From positions 7,130,001 through 7,194,000 of the forward strand of contig NC_091967.1 of NCBI RefSeq assembly GCF_036711975.1: 64,000 nucleotides of DNA. Direction: 5' to 3'. How positions within the stretch are numbered: the first letter of the stretch is position 1; the number at the start of each line of letters is the position of its first letter. The DNA comes from Onthophagus taurus. Lineage: Eukaryota > Arthropoda > Insecta > Coleoptera > Scarabaeidae. The translations under genes and the position numbers were made by a program. Shown in pieces: positions 53,146 through 64,000 of this stretch. Below the pieces are notes generated by a model. The model saw nothing but the letters and a program-made list of their open reading frames with translations. It ran no database searches and was not told the DNA's origin.

Positions 53146-56100
53146 TTATTCACACAGCCAATCGCATGGTAATTTTGGCATTTTACTCGCTGGCCAAGGC
53201 AAATATCCGGTTCCTTTGAAAACCCAATAATCATAAGAAACTTTGGCAATCAATAAAGTTAAAAGTAAAACTTCTGCTGCTATTATATAATAAATGTAAT
53301 CGGTTAAACTTGGATCTTTTCTGCATAATTCGCTCGGATCTAAATCAATCACTTTCCCAAGTTTACCCTTACAAAAAACTTCTTCTTTATCCTTGATATC
53401 TTTATCATTGATACGTAACCATTCCTGTAAGAAAACAGACTTTTCATTTCAAATTAAAAATAATTGTTCGCCTTGAAAAAATTTCTTAACGTAAGTTAAC
53501 ACTAATAAACCGTGTGTGTTTGAATGACCTTAGGAGTGTACTTATAATATTTAATTTAAGTGTGACTTTTGTTCGGTCATAAATTAATAATTTTTAGGCA
53601 TCATTTTTTTTGTCTTGTTGTTAACTTATTTTAAAGGACTTAATTTTTAATAGAGTCATAAAATACCCCAATAAAAATTTAAATTAACGATCCTCGGTAG
53701 AATTTATTCGTTTATAATTTTATTGTCATTATAATAATAAAAAAATCGTCGTTATCTTTTTGCACGAGATACCAAGTTTCACGTGAATATTCGTTCAAAA
53801 CACATCGGCATTAAAATCATTACACCAATCCCACCCTTCACGTTTGTACTGATTTTAAATTTATTTTTATCTCAATTACATATTTAATCTCAATAATCTT
53901 TTAACCCCTTAATAATTTGTTACAATTTTCAAATTTTTTTTAGATCAATTTCAAGTTAAGTACCTTTGTTCCACTCTGATTCATTCTAATTTACCCACTT
54001 AATTTAATTTGTACTTTAGAAATTATTAGGAAAATAAATGTATTCTACTTAAGTCATATGACATCGAAAAATATCTTATCGGTACATTTAATGATCGTAA
54101 ACACAACACGGTGCACACCTCCGCATCACGTGCACAAATTTCGTAACATCGTGAAAACGGTACGATTGTATTTCGTTAACCGTGTGATTGGATCATGAAA
54201 GAGGTAAAATCTTAAATCTTTTTTTTTTAAGTGGATTCGAATGAAAATAACTTTTTTGGGAAAGATAAAAACGAGGCATTTTCAAGTGGTGATTAAGAAA
54301 GAGGCCCGTCCAAAATGTTATTTACAGGTGATCTAAAAATAGCATTCATTCAAAACTTCTTAAAATTATAATTTAGAAAATGATTGTAAAATCCCCATTA
54401 TAATTAACCCATTAATTATTAATCCATCATTAAGAAGAAATGACAAAGTAGCCCATCTCAGCAAACTTCTTTTATTATAAGTATGCAGGTGCATAAAAAA
54501 AAGCAGATATCATCGTTGTACCAGCAGACAAAGGAAATGACAACGTGGTCATGGACAAGAAAGGATACGATGACAAGATGACGAGCCTTTTGGATCCAGC
54601 TAATTCCAGGAAATTTGTTTGTACAGGCCCTAGCACCATAAAGAATTTATGGATTACCATGTCAGTGCCATAAATTCTCCAACATACCAGTTGACAAAAA
54701 TTTTTGACAAAATTTTTCTAATTTTTGAGTCACAACGTGACGCTTTGTATTCGCAAGAAACCACCAAGGTCTCATACATATTCGGCAAAAATGAAATAAA
54801 AAAATTTTAAACGCAAATACCTATCCATTTGGCTACTTCATCAACATCAGCAATCCAATAAAATGAAATCCAAGAAAAAGGTATAATACCATTAACATAA
54901 CGAAAATATTTCATCAATCATGGAACCTTCTCCAACTTCAAACAATTGTGTTACAATCAACAAAATTGACGGCAGTTTTTAATGAAATGGATTCATCAAT
55001 TTAATCGAATTATTTCTAATCATAAAAGTTGAAATGTGTTTTAGTCCCACATATTCTGGGACACCTATATATCTAAATACGAATCATAATTTTTATCGTT
55101 CAAACGAATATGAAATAAAAGTACCACTTTTTCCATTTATCTGGTTGATTACATCCTCGTTTTCTTGGCACGTGTTAAATGTTAAAAAAAGCTCTTTATT
55201 TAAATAAATTAAAGTAATTTTAACGTTTTTTATTTGCAAAATTCGTCACGAAGATGATTTCATTTTATTAGAACTAATTATAATTATAAATTATAACGTT
55301 GATGATTAACACGCAGATATTATCTTTTTAATTTTTGATGTTGTCATCCTTATTTACATTTAAATTAAAAACGTTGTTATTTTTAAAATATTAACTCTTA
55401 CCTTTAAAGTTTTAGCCACGTTACAATCGCATTCAATGTAATTGTAACCCAAGCTTAATTCTTTTTGCGAAGCTCGATCAAATCTAAAAGGATGGGTTGA
55501 TATCTGGAAAGGAAAATTAAATATTAAAAATTAACTAATAAATCGCAACTAATAGATAAATGTTTCTAAAATTATTATCACGAAAAATGTTGCAATATTG
55601 TAAGAAAGATATAATCTCTTTAAAAATAAAGTTTTTTAATCCCCTGGATTAAATTGCCAAATCGATAATAGAACAACATTAATCGACGAGAAGGTGTTAT
55701 TTCATTGATTTATCAATCCAAATAATTTAAAAAATTTATTACTTTGCTATTGAGAAATCATTTCGAGATGGATTTGCAATATTTTATTCTTGTTAAGGCG
55801 TTCGTTAAACCTCCTTTATTTGATTTAATGATTATTTTATTTTTTTTACTCACTGATGTTATAGAATTATTTCGTAAATCTAATCGCCTAAAGTTATCGA
55901 TAAATTTGGATCCTTCTAAATCATCAATTGATGTTATAAGGTTGTGTTGAGCGTCAAGTTCTGATAAACTATCGTAGGATGGATTATGTATACCTTTTAA
56001 TGAAGATATCTAAACAAAAAAATGTTAAGAAAAGATCACTATAAACCAATAAGATTTACATTGTTATAAGATACATTTAAAGAGAAACAATTTTCAGGTA

Positions 56101-57331
56101 AAAGTTTTGGTAATTCTTGTAACTTAGCGTTTGAACAATCAACAGTAGTCCATAATTTTGAGTTTGATGTATCCACACGATGTATTCCACATTTACAATT
56201 AGGAATAGCACAATTTGTCTAAAAAAAAATTAATGTTTAAGTATGCAACCCAAAATACAAAGTCGGTTAAACAGTTTTCTCGAATTTGTCAAATTTTAAC
56301 CTAAAACTTTTTGTTTATACAGTTTATTGTTAAGAGCACCTGATTTTCACTTAATTTTTCTAATGCTGATAATGACAATCGTCCTGGATAGTCAATCCAA
56401 ATTTGTTTATTTTTCGTTAATATACACCATGTGTTATTTGGATTTTCAAAATCTAAATTTTTATATTTTGATGATTTTAATCCTTTTGATAAATTATCAC
56501 AGGATAATTGGTTATCTAAAAAAACAAGTTAATTAGTTTGAAACCAAAAATGAATTGAATATAAGAAATAAATAACCTGATATATCAATTTTAATATTTG
56601 GTGAAGTTTGTGGTATTTCATCAGGAATGTCCGGTAGACTATTATTCGACAAATCTAACGTTCTTAACTTTCCTGCATATTTTAAACTACCAACAGTTGT
56701 TAAACTGTTTGAAGATAAATTTAAACATTCCAAAGGCGACATTTTCTTCAAAATTGGATTAAATTGTTTCAGCCGACCATTTGTAACAGCTAATGATTTT
56801 AAATTTTTCAACCATTTACTCATACTTAACGTAAAGTTGTTAAAATTAGAATTAAGGATATGTAAATAATTGATGTTTTTTGTACTAAATGCTAAAAAAA
56901 GAAAATGTTAACAAAAATTAAAATATGTCAAATAAGTTGCCTATTATAAAAACAATTTTTGATTTATTTATTTAAAGTTTTCTTTAATCAAGAACATGTT
57001 TCTTTTACGCCTTTTTATTGTTCTTAATAAAAAACGAATACTTACTTATATTATCCGAAACTAAATATTCATCTAAATTGTCGTTTAATCGACAACAAAC
57101 AACAGCATTTTGGCAAATTGTTGAAATAAAACATTTTGGTTCGTTAACTTTTTCGCATGGTTTAGATGAATCGGAAAAACAATGTTCATCACAATTTTTA
57201 CAATTCACCAAAACGAAATTCAATAACACCAAAATAAATATCTGCAAAAAAAAATAATATAACAATTAAAATCGACTATGTTGTAACAATTATAACAATA
57301 AAAATAAAATTATATTTACAAGGCGAAACAT
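53146..57331 (-). CDS. hfw: Leucine-rich-repeat transmembrane protein, probably halfway / singed wings 2
   Basis: Eight exons join in phase to 464 residues: 57320-57331 (12 bases, MFRL), 57046-57241, 56577-56891, 56340-56515, 56060-56218, 55854-56009, 55402-55503 and 53146-53424. The protein has a signal peptide (MFRLIFILVLLNFVLVNC), a cysteine-rich N-terminal segment, then leucine-rich repeats (LECLNLSSNSL, LRTLDLSNNSLPDIP, FSLNVSYNN, LSELDAQHNL, FRRLDLRNNSI). A second cysteine cluster (CAIPNCKCG) and a C-terminal LRR cap (YIECDCNVAKTLK) follow, with one transmembrane helix (about YIYYIIAAEVLLLTLLIAK) and a short conserved tail (PWPASKMPKLPCDWLCE). This architecture and tail fit the insect protein halfway/singed wings 2, linked in Drosophila to ecdysone-dependent metamorphosis; the name is from memory and moderate. 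It is divergent from the 5-phosphatase gene 3.5 kb away. Confidence 0.85.
54490..54810 (+). pseudogene. Penelope-like retroelement fragment
   Basis: A plus-strand frame reads IIVVPADKGNDNVVMDKKGY, the ADKGNxxVVM motif at the start of Penelope-like reverse transcriptases, followed by DDKMTSLL and, after a stop near 54672, a possible LYSQETTKVSYIFG stretch. The catalytic region is absent. It sits antisense in the last intron of the LRR gene. Confidence 0.65.
55044..55067. mobile_element. Isolated end of a GGTGTCCC foldback-type element
   Basis: The sequence GGGACACCTATATA with GTCCCACATATTCTGGGAC just inside matches the ends of the elements at 31983 and 61792. I find no partner end nearby, so this appears to be a solo remnant inside the last LRR-gene intron. 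Confidence 0.45.
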
Positions 57332-60300
57332 TTCGTTTTGTTAAATCCAAAAATCACTTCATCGTGTTTTAAATGCGCAAATTAATATTTGAAATATAAA
57401 TAACAAAAATTTAACATAACCTCAAAGTTACTTATCTAAAACTAAAACCAATTTTTTTCGTGATTTTACTAAAATAGTCACAATTTTTTTAACAAGAAAC
57501 TTAATTAAATGTTTAAAACGAAACTTTAGATATAAATTAAAAATGAAATGAAAGGTTGAGACGAATCACTGTTAAGTTAAATGTGCCCAAGTGGCTTAAG
57601 TATATAATTAAGATTGACGTAATTAGTAGCGTCACTTTAAAAGCTATCCCAAAACGCAATCTTGTTAAAATGGAGATACACTGATTCAGAAAAAGATTTT
57701 TTATTAAAAATTAGTAAGTATAAATGTTATAGATATGGTATAATATTAAAAAAATATATTTGACAGATGACATTTCTTTATTAAAATACTGAGTGTTTGA
57801 AAATTATTGACAGAAAATAATGGATATTATCAATATTTATTTCTGTTGACTCAAATCGTATTAAATTGATCCGGTTAAATTTACAGATAATGTTGATAAT
57901 ATAACCAAATTAAATAGAAAACGATTATCAACAAATTAAACTTGCAGATAATTGGAGTGAGTTTGTTATCATTTATGACTGAATGAAGTTCATAAACTAA
58001 ATGAAAGAGTATCCCTGTGAATTAGTACACGACATTGAGGGCAATGAGGGTCCTACATTGGACCCCAACCCGGTTGTGGACTATAAAATAGACACCTAAA
58101 ACAAGTAATCAACAGTTGGGAGGCCTCAAAGGTGTTCATTTGAAAGTTCAGTTGACTTACCCACTTCGAACTTTCCTCAATTTTTATAACAATTCAACTG
58201 ACTTTAAAGTTTTTTGAAAAAAGCAGTGCTTAACAATCAAAATAGGGACAAAATGCGATTACAAGTCTTGTATAACAGTGTTCGAACCTGTTCGAATACT
58301 GATTTTGCATACCATAACTAAAAAAAAGTTTTGCTCATAGAATAACTCTATCTTTCCAGCTATTGAAGCAAAATAACTTAACCATTATCCCCAGTATTAT
58401 TTTTTGAATTAACTACATAATTTTCATATTGGATTTGCAATACTCGTCTGAGATCTCTTTTAAAACCAACGAAATGTCTGTCCTCTATGTCATTTTTTTT
58501 TGCTTGTAATCGTTTGGTCAGCTTCAACCACGAGAGTGTTTAATGATATTTGAAGACAAAGATGTTGTCCACACATTAATTGAGGATACAAATATTCTCA
58601 TTATCAAAAAATTTATCAAATTCGGTCATTCCATATAAAAAAATAGTTAAATAATCGAACCCAGCATATTTTTTTGTAAACACAATCATATCAATTAAAA
58701 CACACCTGTGTTTAGAAAGTGTATTGATTTGCAGGAGAAAAATTCGAATCAATTTTTCTTATATACCCTACATTTTAATAACAAACCTTACATTTTAAAC
58801 CTTTGTTTAAAGAAGAAATTCACAACTAATGATAAAAAATATGTAAGGTAAACTTCGAAAATGTATAATAACAAAAAAAATAAATAATCGTTTTAACAAC
58901 TATATCATTTTTACCTGATCAAATATAAACATCCTGGTTTTATTTTTCTCAAGTCTTATTTCTAATTAATAACAGCACTTTTTAAAACTTTTTCTCGAGC
59001 ACCAAAGTCAATCGTTGCACGCTAAGTGAGTTACCACTACTAAAATACGCTTCGTAGAACATTCCGACCGCAGAAAAAGATAAATAATTTGTAATGATAA
59101 CAGTGGGTTTAAAAGTTAAAATTGTAAATGCTATTTAACAGTGGTAAACATGTATTTGTGGTCACCAACATTTTATAAATGCGACAGAAACGATTCGCCG
59201 TTGCCGTTAAGTGTTTTACAACAACAATTAATTGATGTTATTACATCGTATTTGTGGTAAGATGTTTAAAAAGAATCTATTGAGAAATTACGGCAAATTG
59301 GAACAAATTTTAAAAAATACTTTAAATAGGTTAAGAATATAAATTATATTTCTTAATTATTATAATCGAAGATTATAATTTAACAAACTTTTTTTTTTAA
59401 TTTGTTATTAAATTTGAAACTATTTAATATTTTTCAAATTTTAAATTTTTTTTAAATATCGATTCTGCGCCATCTATTAACAACTATCATAAATTAATTG
59501 ACGTATTTAAATTTCACAAAAATTACTTCAAAAACGAAAGCGTCTTTTCCTGAAATTAATTCAATGATAATATAATAGAAATTAATTTTTTATTTTTATT
59601 ATTTTATGTATTTACATAATTTTACATCAGAATTCAAATTAATCATATTTTAATTGGTTCTAATATTGAATAACAGATGTCGCTAATATATTTTATATTA
59701 TTCTTTATTATTATAATTGCAGATTTATTATTATTTAAATTTAATTAATAAATGATTTCGTTACGTGTTATTTAATCATTTAATCAACAATTTATTATAA
59801 TCTCACAATTGCCAAATCTTATATGAAAAGCGATTGCACATTTAATTAACGTTCAAGGTTTATGATCTCATTTCTGAATGTCACGGTATAAAATATCCAT
59901 TTAATTTGTTTCTAAAGAAAAATATATTAGGCATTTTTTGGTTTAACACGTAGAACTTGAAAGTCGTCGTTATCAGTTAGATAATGTTTTTGACTCAGTA
60001 GTTAACCAAACTTTCATAATTGAGGTTGGGTTCGTTTTAATCTGTCAACTGTCAAGTTGACAGTGTTAAGTTTATTTTTTAGCATAAATCAAGGTATGAA
60101 AAACACTGAGAAAATCGTTTAAGGTGAAGCAAAAGTATATTTTTGAGCATATATTATTATAAAAGAATTAATCTTTATTTTACCAAATGGTGATTACTGT
60201 TGTTTCTTTTCCAAGTTCCAGGGATGATACCCGTCTAGTCCCAGACCGAGGGGCAACCTTGATACCTTTGTGTAAAGGGCCTCCACCCCTAGACTCAAGA

Positions 60301-60794
60301 GAGGAGTTTTTGTGTGTGTGAATATTACCTTTAATTCCTTGGCTTTTTGTTAGAGTTTTTGTCTTTTTTCTTGCTTTTATGCCTTGCTATAACAAGTAAA
60401 ATTTCATTAAGTTGGTTTGCTTACATAATTATTGACATGCAAATTGGTAGCTAATATGCCACCCACAGGCTTTTCGCTTTTTGTTTGCTTATGACGGTTG
60501 AAGTGTTTATTTTTGAAAAATCAAGTAATTTTAGTTTATTTTAATAATTTTAGTTTCCACTATTAGAACCCACGGGGCTCACCAGAGACGGGAGGAGTTG
60601 TATATAGACATTGTAACTGGGATATAACTCTCCAAATTTCATAAACAGACTCATTATAGAAGAAGAAGGTATGAAAAGCTAATAATTTTTTTAATTTAAT
60701 ACAAGAATTATTAAGAAAATATTAAATAGATACTTCCAAAACAAGTATTTAAAACCTAAACAAGAAAATTTAGGTTATCATCACATTAAAAAAG
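57332..60794. other. Divergent intergenic region (LRR gene / 5-phosphatase gene)
   Basis: It should contain both divergent promoters. GC-richer patches of unknown nature occur at 58010-58150 (GGGTCCTACATTGGACCCCA is a small palindrome), 60200-60310 and 60570-60640. I recognise no gene, RNA gene or complete mobile element. Confidence 0.4.
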
Positions 60795-63700
60795 ATGGAA
60801 GATTTACGGTAAGCTTTTTCTTTAATAATTTTAGGTTATTTTTAATTCTTTTTACATAATATATGTTTTAGAGTTTATGCGGTAACTTTTAATGTTGGTA
60901 CTTCAAATCCTGAGCAAGATCTCCAAGATTTTTTATCTCTAACTAAAGATACGAAACATGAAAAATATTTGCCAGATTTTTATGTAATAAGTTTGCAAGA
61001 AGTGAAAGCTCAACCGCAAAATTTATTATTAAACGCTTTCTTCGATGACCCATGGACAAAAACTTGCCGTACTTTATTAGAAACTAGGGATTATATCAAA
61101 TTAAAAACGATTCGTCTACAAGGTTTGGTTATGAGCGTTTATAGTTTGAGAAAACATTTATTAAATATTCGCGATATTGAATCTGATTATACTAGAACGG
61201 GTTTATCAGGAATGTGGGTAAGTAAAACTTATCAATATATAGATAATACAATGACATAGATAAAAGCGTTTCAAGGTCTTAAACTAAAAATTAAAATCAA
61301 TTTCTTTTCAGGGTAATAAAGGAGCTGTTAGTATTCGCTTAAGCATTTACGGTTGTTCCATTTGTTTTGTAAATGCACATTTAAGCGCTCACGATCACAT
61401 GTTAAAAGCTAGAATTGACGATTACGATTCTATTTTGAAGGACCAAAAGTTTCATGTTGATGCTCACAATGAAGTCTTTTTCCACGAGTATGTTTTGTGT
61501 ATTGTCTAATAAATAAACTTGATTATTTTTTTTATTTAATTAGTTATGTTTTTTGGATGGGAGATTTAAATTTTCGATTAATGGAAGAATATGAAAAAAC
61601 ACCCGAGGAACTCTCAGCAATGATAAAACGAGGCCAATTAAAAGAACTCCTAAATTTCGACCAATTAAAATATGTTATGAATCGAGGGGAAGCTTTTAAT
61701 GAATTGGAAGAGGGCGAGATCGATTTTCCGCCCACATTTAAATTCGAAGAAGACAGTGAAGTTTATAATTTCAAGTAATATGTGTATTATATACAGGTGT
61801 CCCAAAAACTGGTTTGTTAGGATTTTTTAGGTTCTACTATTAGTTCATCATCTAAATCTGTCGATCTAAAATAGTTTTAAGATGGCTACTACATCAGATC
61901 TACCGGAAGTAGGTCACAATTTCGTTATTTTAAACGGAATGTTATATTTAAACTAAAACTAGAAGTAACACTAGACTTATCAACACTCTCATCTTATCAA
62001 CAACACTTTCAGTTGTCAATGTCAACTTTAATTTTATTATTATATTCGTAATCTTCATAAAATAACCTTTAAAGTAAGTCTAAATATGACGCATTTATCT
62101 CAAAAAACCAAAAAGTTCGAACTTTCAACTATTAATTTTGACATATTTGTCAACTTCATACAAAATCCTTTTAAATGAGTCCAAACTCGACATATTTAAC
62201 TTTAATATTAATGGAAATACAATCACTTCCGGTTTGAAACGTCAACGTCAATTTTGACATATTTGTCATTTTCATTAAAAAACCTTAAATGAGTCCAAAG
62301 ATGACGCACTTATCTCAAAAAACAAAAAAGTTAGAATAAAAAAACATTAAACCCGAAGTTAGCAACAATGATAAACAAGATAACACTTTAATTTTTAAAT
62401 ATTAATACCAACCTTAATTTTTGTTTTTTTTTTATGATATTTTTGTTTTTGTGACAAATATTAAGACGTTTTATAAAAATTAAGAATATGTCAAAATGAC
62501 ATTGACATTTCAAATCGGAAGTTGCTTATATCTCAAGTAATATTGGAATTAAACGTATCATGCTTGGACTCATTTTAAAGGATTTTTCACAACGATTACA
62601 AATATATCAAAATTGACGTTGACATTCTTAACCGGAAGTTGATCATAACTTCTTTAATATTGAAGAAAAATATGTCGTGTTTGTACTCATTTTAAAGCAT
62701 TTTTAATGAAGGTGACAAATATGTCAAAGTTGAGGTTGACATTTTAAACGTGAAGTTAGTTATCTAGTGTTAGTCATTTTTCCGCACTTTCTTTTTATTT
62801 TTAACGTGTTTTTTGGGTCATTTCGCATTGATTAAAAAAGAATCGTCGATTTTTAAGGCACATGATGATTCTTGAATTTTTCCCAAGTTTCTTAATATTT
62901 CTTTTATTAAAAAAGAACGTTCTTAAATTTTAACCTGTAAACTTGTAACACTTCGTCCTTAATTCAATTTTACAACTTTTTAAACTTTAATTTTGTAAAT
63001 TAGTAACTTTTTTACCAAAAGAAAAAGAAATATTAAGAAACTTGTTTGTAAAATGGATAGGATGAGGGATGTCTCTCATCCTATCCTAATCCTAATCTAT
63101 TTGTCTCTGAAGATGGCCAAAGGCCGAAACTAGTTAGATTTAAATTCTATATAAAATAGAAACCAGTTGAAAAGTACAAAATCTAGATAATTTTATTCAA
63201 AAATTTTTACACGAAACATCATTTTGACTCTAGTATTTGTAATTAAATTTATGCCACGACTTCAGAAACACTCTGTGCTTGTGATGGCTCTCATCAGTGT
63301 TCTGTGATAAAAATAGACAGGCACCAAACAATTTTCAATAGTTTAAGCCTGTCTATTCTGAGAAGTCTTATATTTTTAGAGAGATGAAAGCAACAATCCC
63401 GTTTTTCTCAACATTATTCATTTGTCGCTTAGTCAAGTGATGCATAACGCGGTCCAATTTGTATGCCATGTTGCAACCTTCTTTAGAAACAAGTTCGAAG
63501 TGACGAAATCGGTTAAAATTTGACAACAAATACATGAAAAGATAATTAATAACAATAACTAATCTACTATATGATTAGTTCTAACGAACCAGTTATGTGG
63601 GACACCTATATTAAAACAATTAATTATTAAAGATTTCACATCTTATTATCTGGAAAAATATCGATCTTAATTCGCAAAAATTTTTAGGAGACGTCCAGCT

Positions 63701-63841
63701 TGGACTGATCGCATCTTGTACAAAGTGAGCCCGAATAATTACGATAACATCAAATTGAAAATAACCCAATTAAGCTACAAGTCTCATCCTAAATATGTTT
63801 TGAGTGATCATCGCCCTGTTTCCTCCGATTTTATAATCAAG
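60795..63841 (+). CDS. Inositol polyphosphate 5-phosphatase (INPP5J/INPP5K-like), 5' part
   Basis: Five exons join in phase: 60795-60808, 60872-61217, 61312-61487, 61544-61774 and 63688-63841, whose GT donor leads out of the window. The protein starts MEDLRVYAVTFNVGTSNPEQ. Catalytic-domain motifs are FYVISLQEVK, GNKGAVSIRLSIYG, NAHLSAHDHMLKAR, WMGDLNFRL, RRPAWTDRIL and SDHRPV, in correct order and with the magnesium-binding and catalytic residues of the family present. The family removes the 5-phosphate from phosphoinositides such as PI(4,5)P2 and PI(3,4,5)P3 or soluble inositol phosphates. A short N-terminus with the catalytic domain starting at residue 6 matches the SKIP/PIPP subgroup, where a SKICH domain would follow downstream, outside this window. 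Intron 4 (1.9 kb) is almost entirely a foldback transposon. Confidence 0.93.
61792..63608. mobile_element. 1.8-kb foldback transposon with internal repeat modules
   Basis: The ends TACAGGTGTCCCA (61792) and TGGGACACCTA (ending 63608) are inverted, continuing inwards as ACTGGTTNGTTAG. TA flanks both sides. The left half holds repeats of TTTTGACATATTTGTCA with AAATGAGTCCA and CTTCCGGTTTGAA. The right half holds the same modules in opposite orientation, about 130 bp apart (near 62490, 62620 and 62740). No coding sequence. It fills most of 5-phosphatase intron 4 but leaves the splice sites intact. Confidence 0.85.
63107..63130 (+). other. Hammerhead-like small hairpin motif
   Basis: CTGAAGAT, then GGCCAAAGGCC (a perfect 4-bp stem with AAA loop), then GAAAC. 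The arrangement recalls the hammerhead ribozyme core CTGATGA-stem-GAAAC that is found in Penelope-like and retrozyme elements, but the first strand differs from the core and flanking stems are not evident. It lies inside the foldback element. Confidence 0.3.
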
Positions 63842-64000
63842 GTATTTTTCATTCATATTTGCGTTTAAATTTGTTATCATTATACTAACACATCCTTATC
63901 TTTATACATGTTTATTTCTTGTTTTTCAAAAATTTATTTTCACTAAATTTTTTTATATTAAAATGAAATAAACATGTATTTATAAGGAGTATAGGTGAGA

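Noticed and set aside
60200-60310. GC-rich segment upstream of the 5-phosphatase gene
   Set aside because: It looks like part of a dispersed repeat or leader, but no ends, motif or coding frame could be supported.

Overview
The window is nuclear DNA of an arthropod, almost certainly an insect. The genes are AT-rich, have short introns with canonical splice signals, encode metazoan proteins, and sit among relics of Tc1/mariner, pogo, Harbinger, piggyBac, LINE and Penelope-like elements. Nothing in the sequence fixes the order; a beetle would fit but is a guess.

Layout. (1) 1-3376 (+): the 3' exons of a proline-rich, probably muscle Z-disc (Zasp-like) protein. It converges on (2) 3786-4977 (-), a complete five-exon CFAP96 (C4orf47) ciliary protein; the two may share a palindromic poly(A) signal. 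(3) About 5.4-7.2 kb is repeat DNA: a 77-bp-armed inverted repeat, CTAG-rich hairpins and a 1-kb Tc1/mariner-type element. (4) 7382-9348 and 9872-11840 (+): two intact secreted carboxylesterases, a recent tandem duplication with identical six-exon structure. (5) 11.8-14.6 kb: intergenic, with a broken small cysteine-rich secreted-peptide ORF and a pogo-like element carrying a 132-bp tandem array of hairpins. (6) 14673-31053 (-): a complete 14-exon conventional protein kinase C (656 aa) whose introns hold several repeats and transposon relics. (7) 31-37 kb: the GC-rich PKC 5' region, a 660-bp foldback element, a Harbinger element, a piggyBac/LINE composite and a minisatellite. (8) 37274-47983 (-): an SLC17-family transporter with two alternative first coding exons. 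(9) 48-53 kb: intergenic. (10) 53146-57331 (-): an eight-exon secreted/transmembrane leucine-rich-repeat protein, probably halfway/singed wings 2. (11) 60795-63841 (+): the 5' part of an inositol polyphosphate 5-phosphatase, running off the window, with a 1.8-kb foldback transposon in its fourth intron.

The genes are ordinary, independently transcribed housekeeping, signalling and metabolic genes, and I see no operon or dedicated multi-gene system. The most unusual material is non-coding: a hairpin family built on a degenerate CTAG hexamer, found at three places and twice inside elements with pogo-like ends, next to a near-perfect 77-bp inverted repeat. Exon models come from manual reading; reading phase agrees across every junction used, so exact boundaries are good but unproven inferences.
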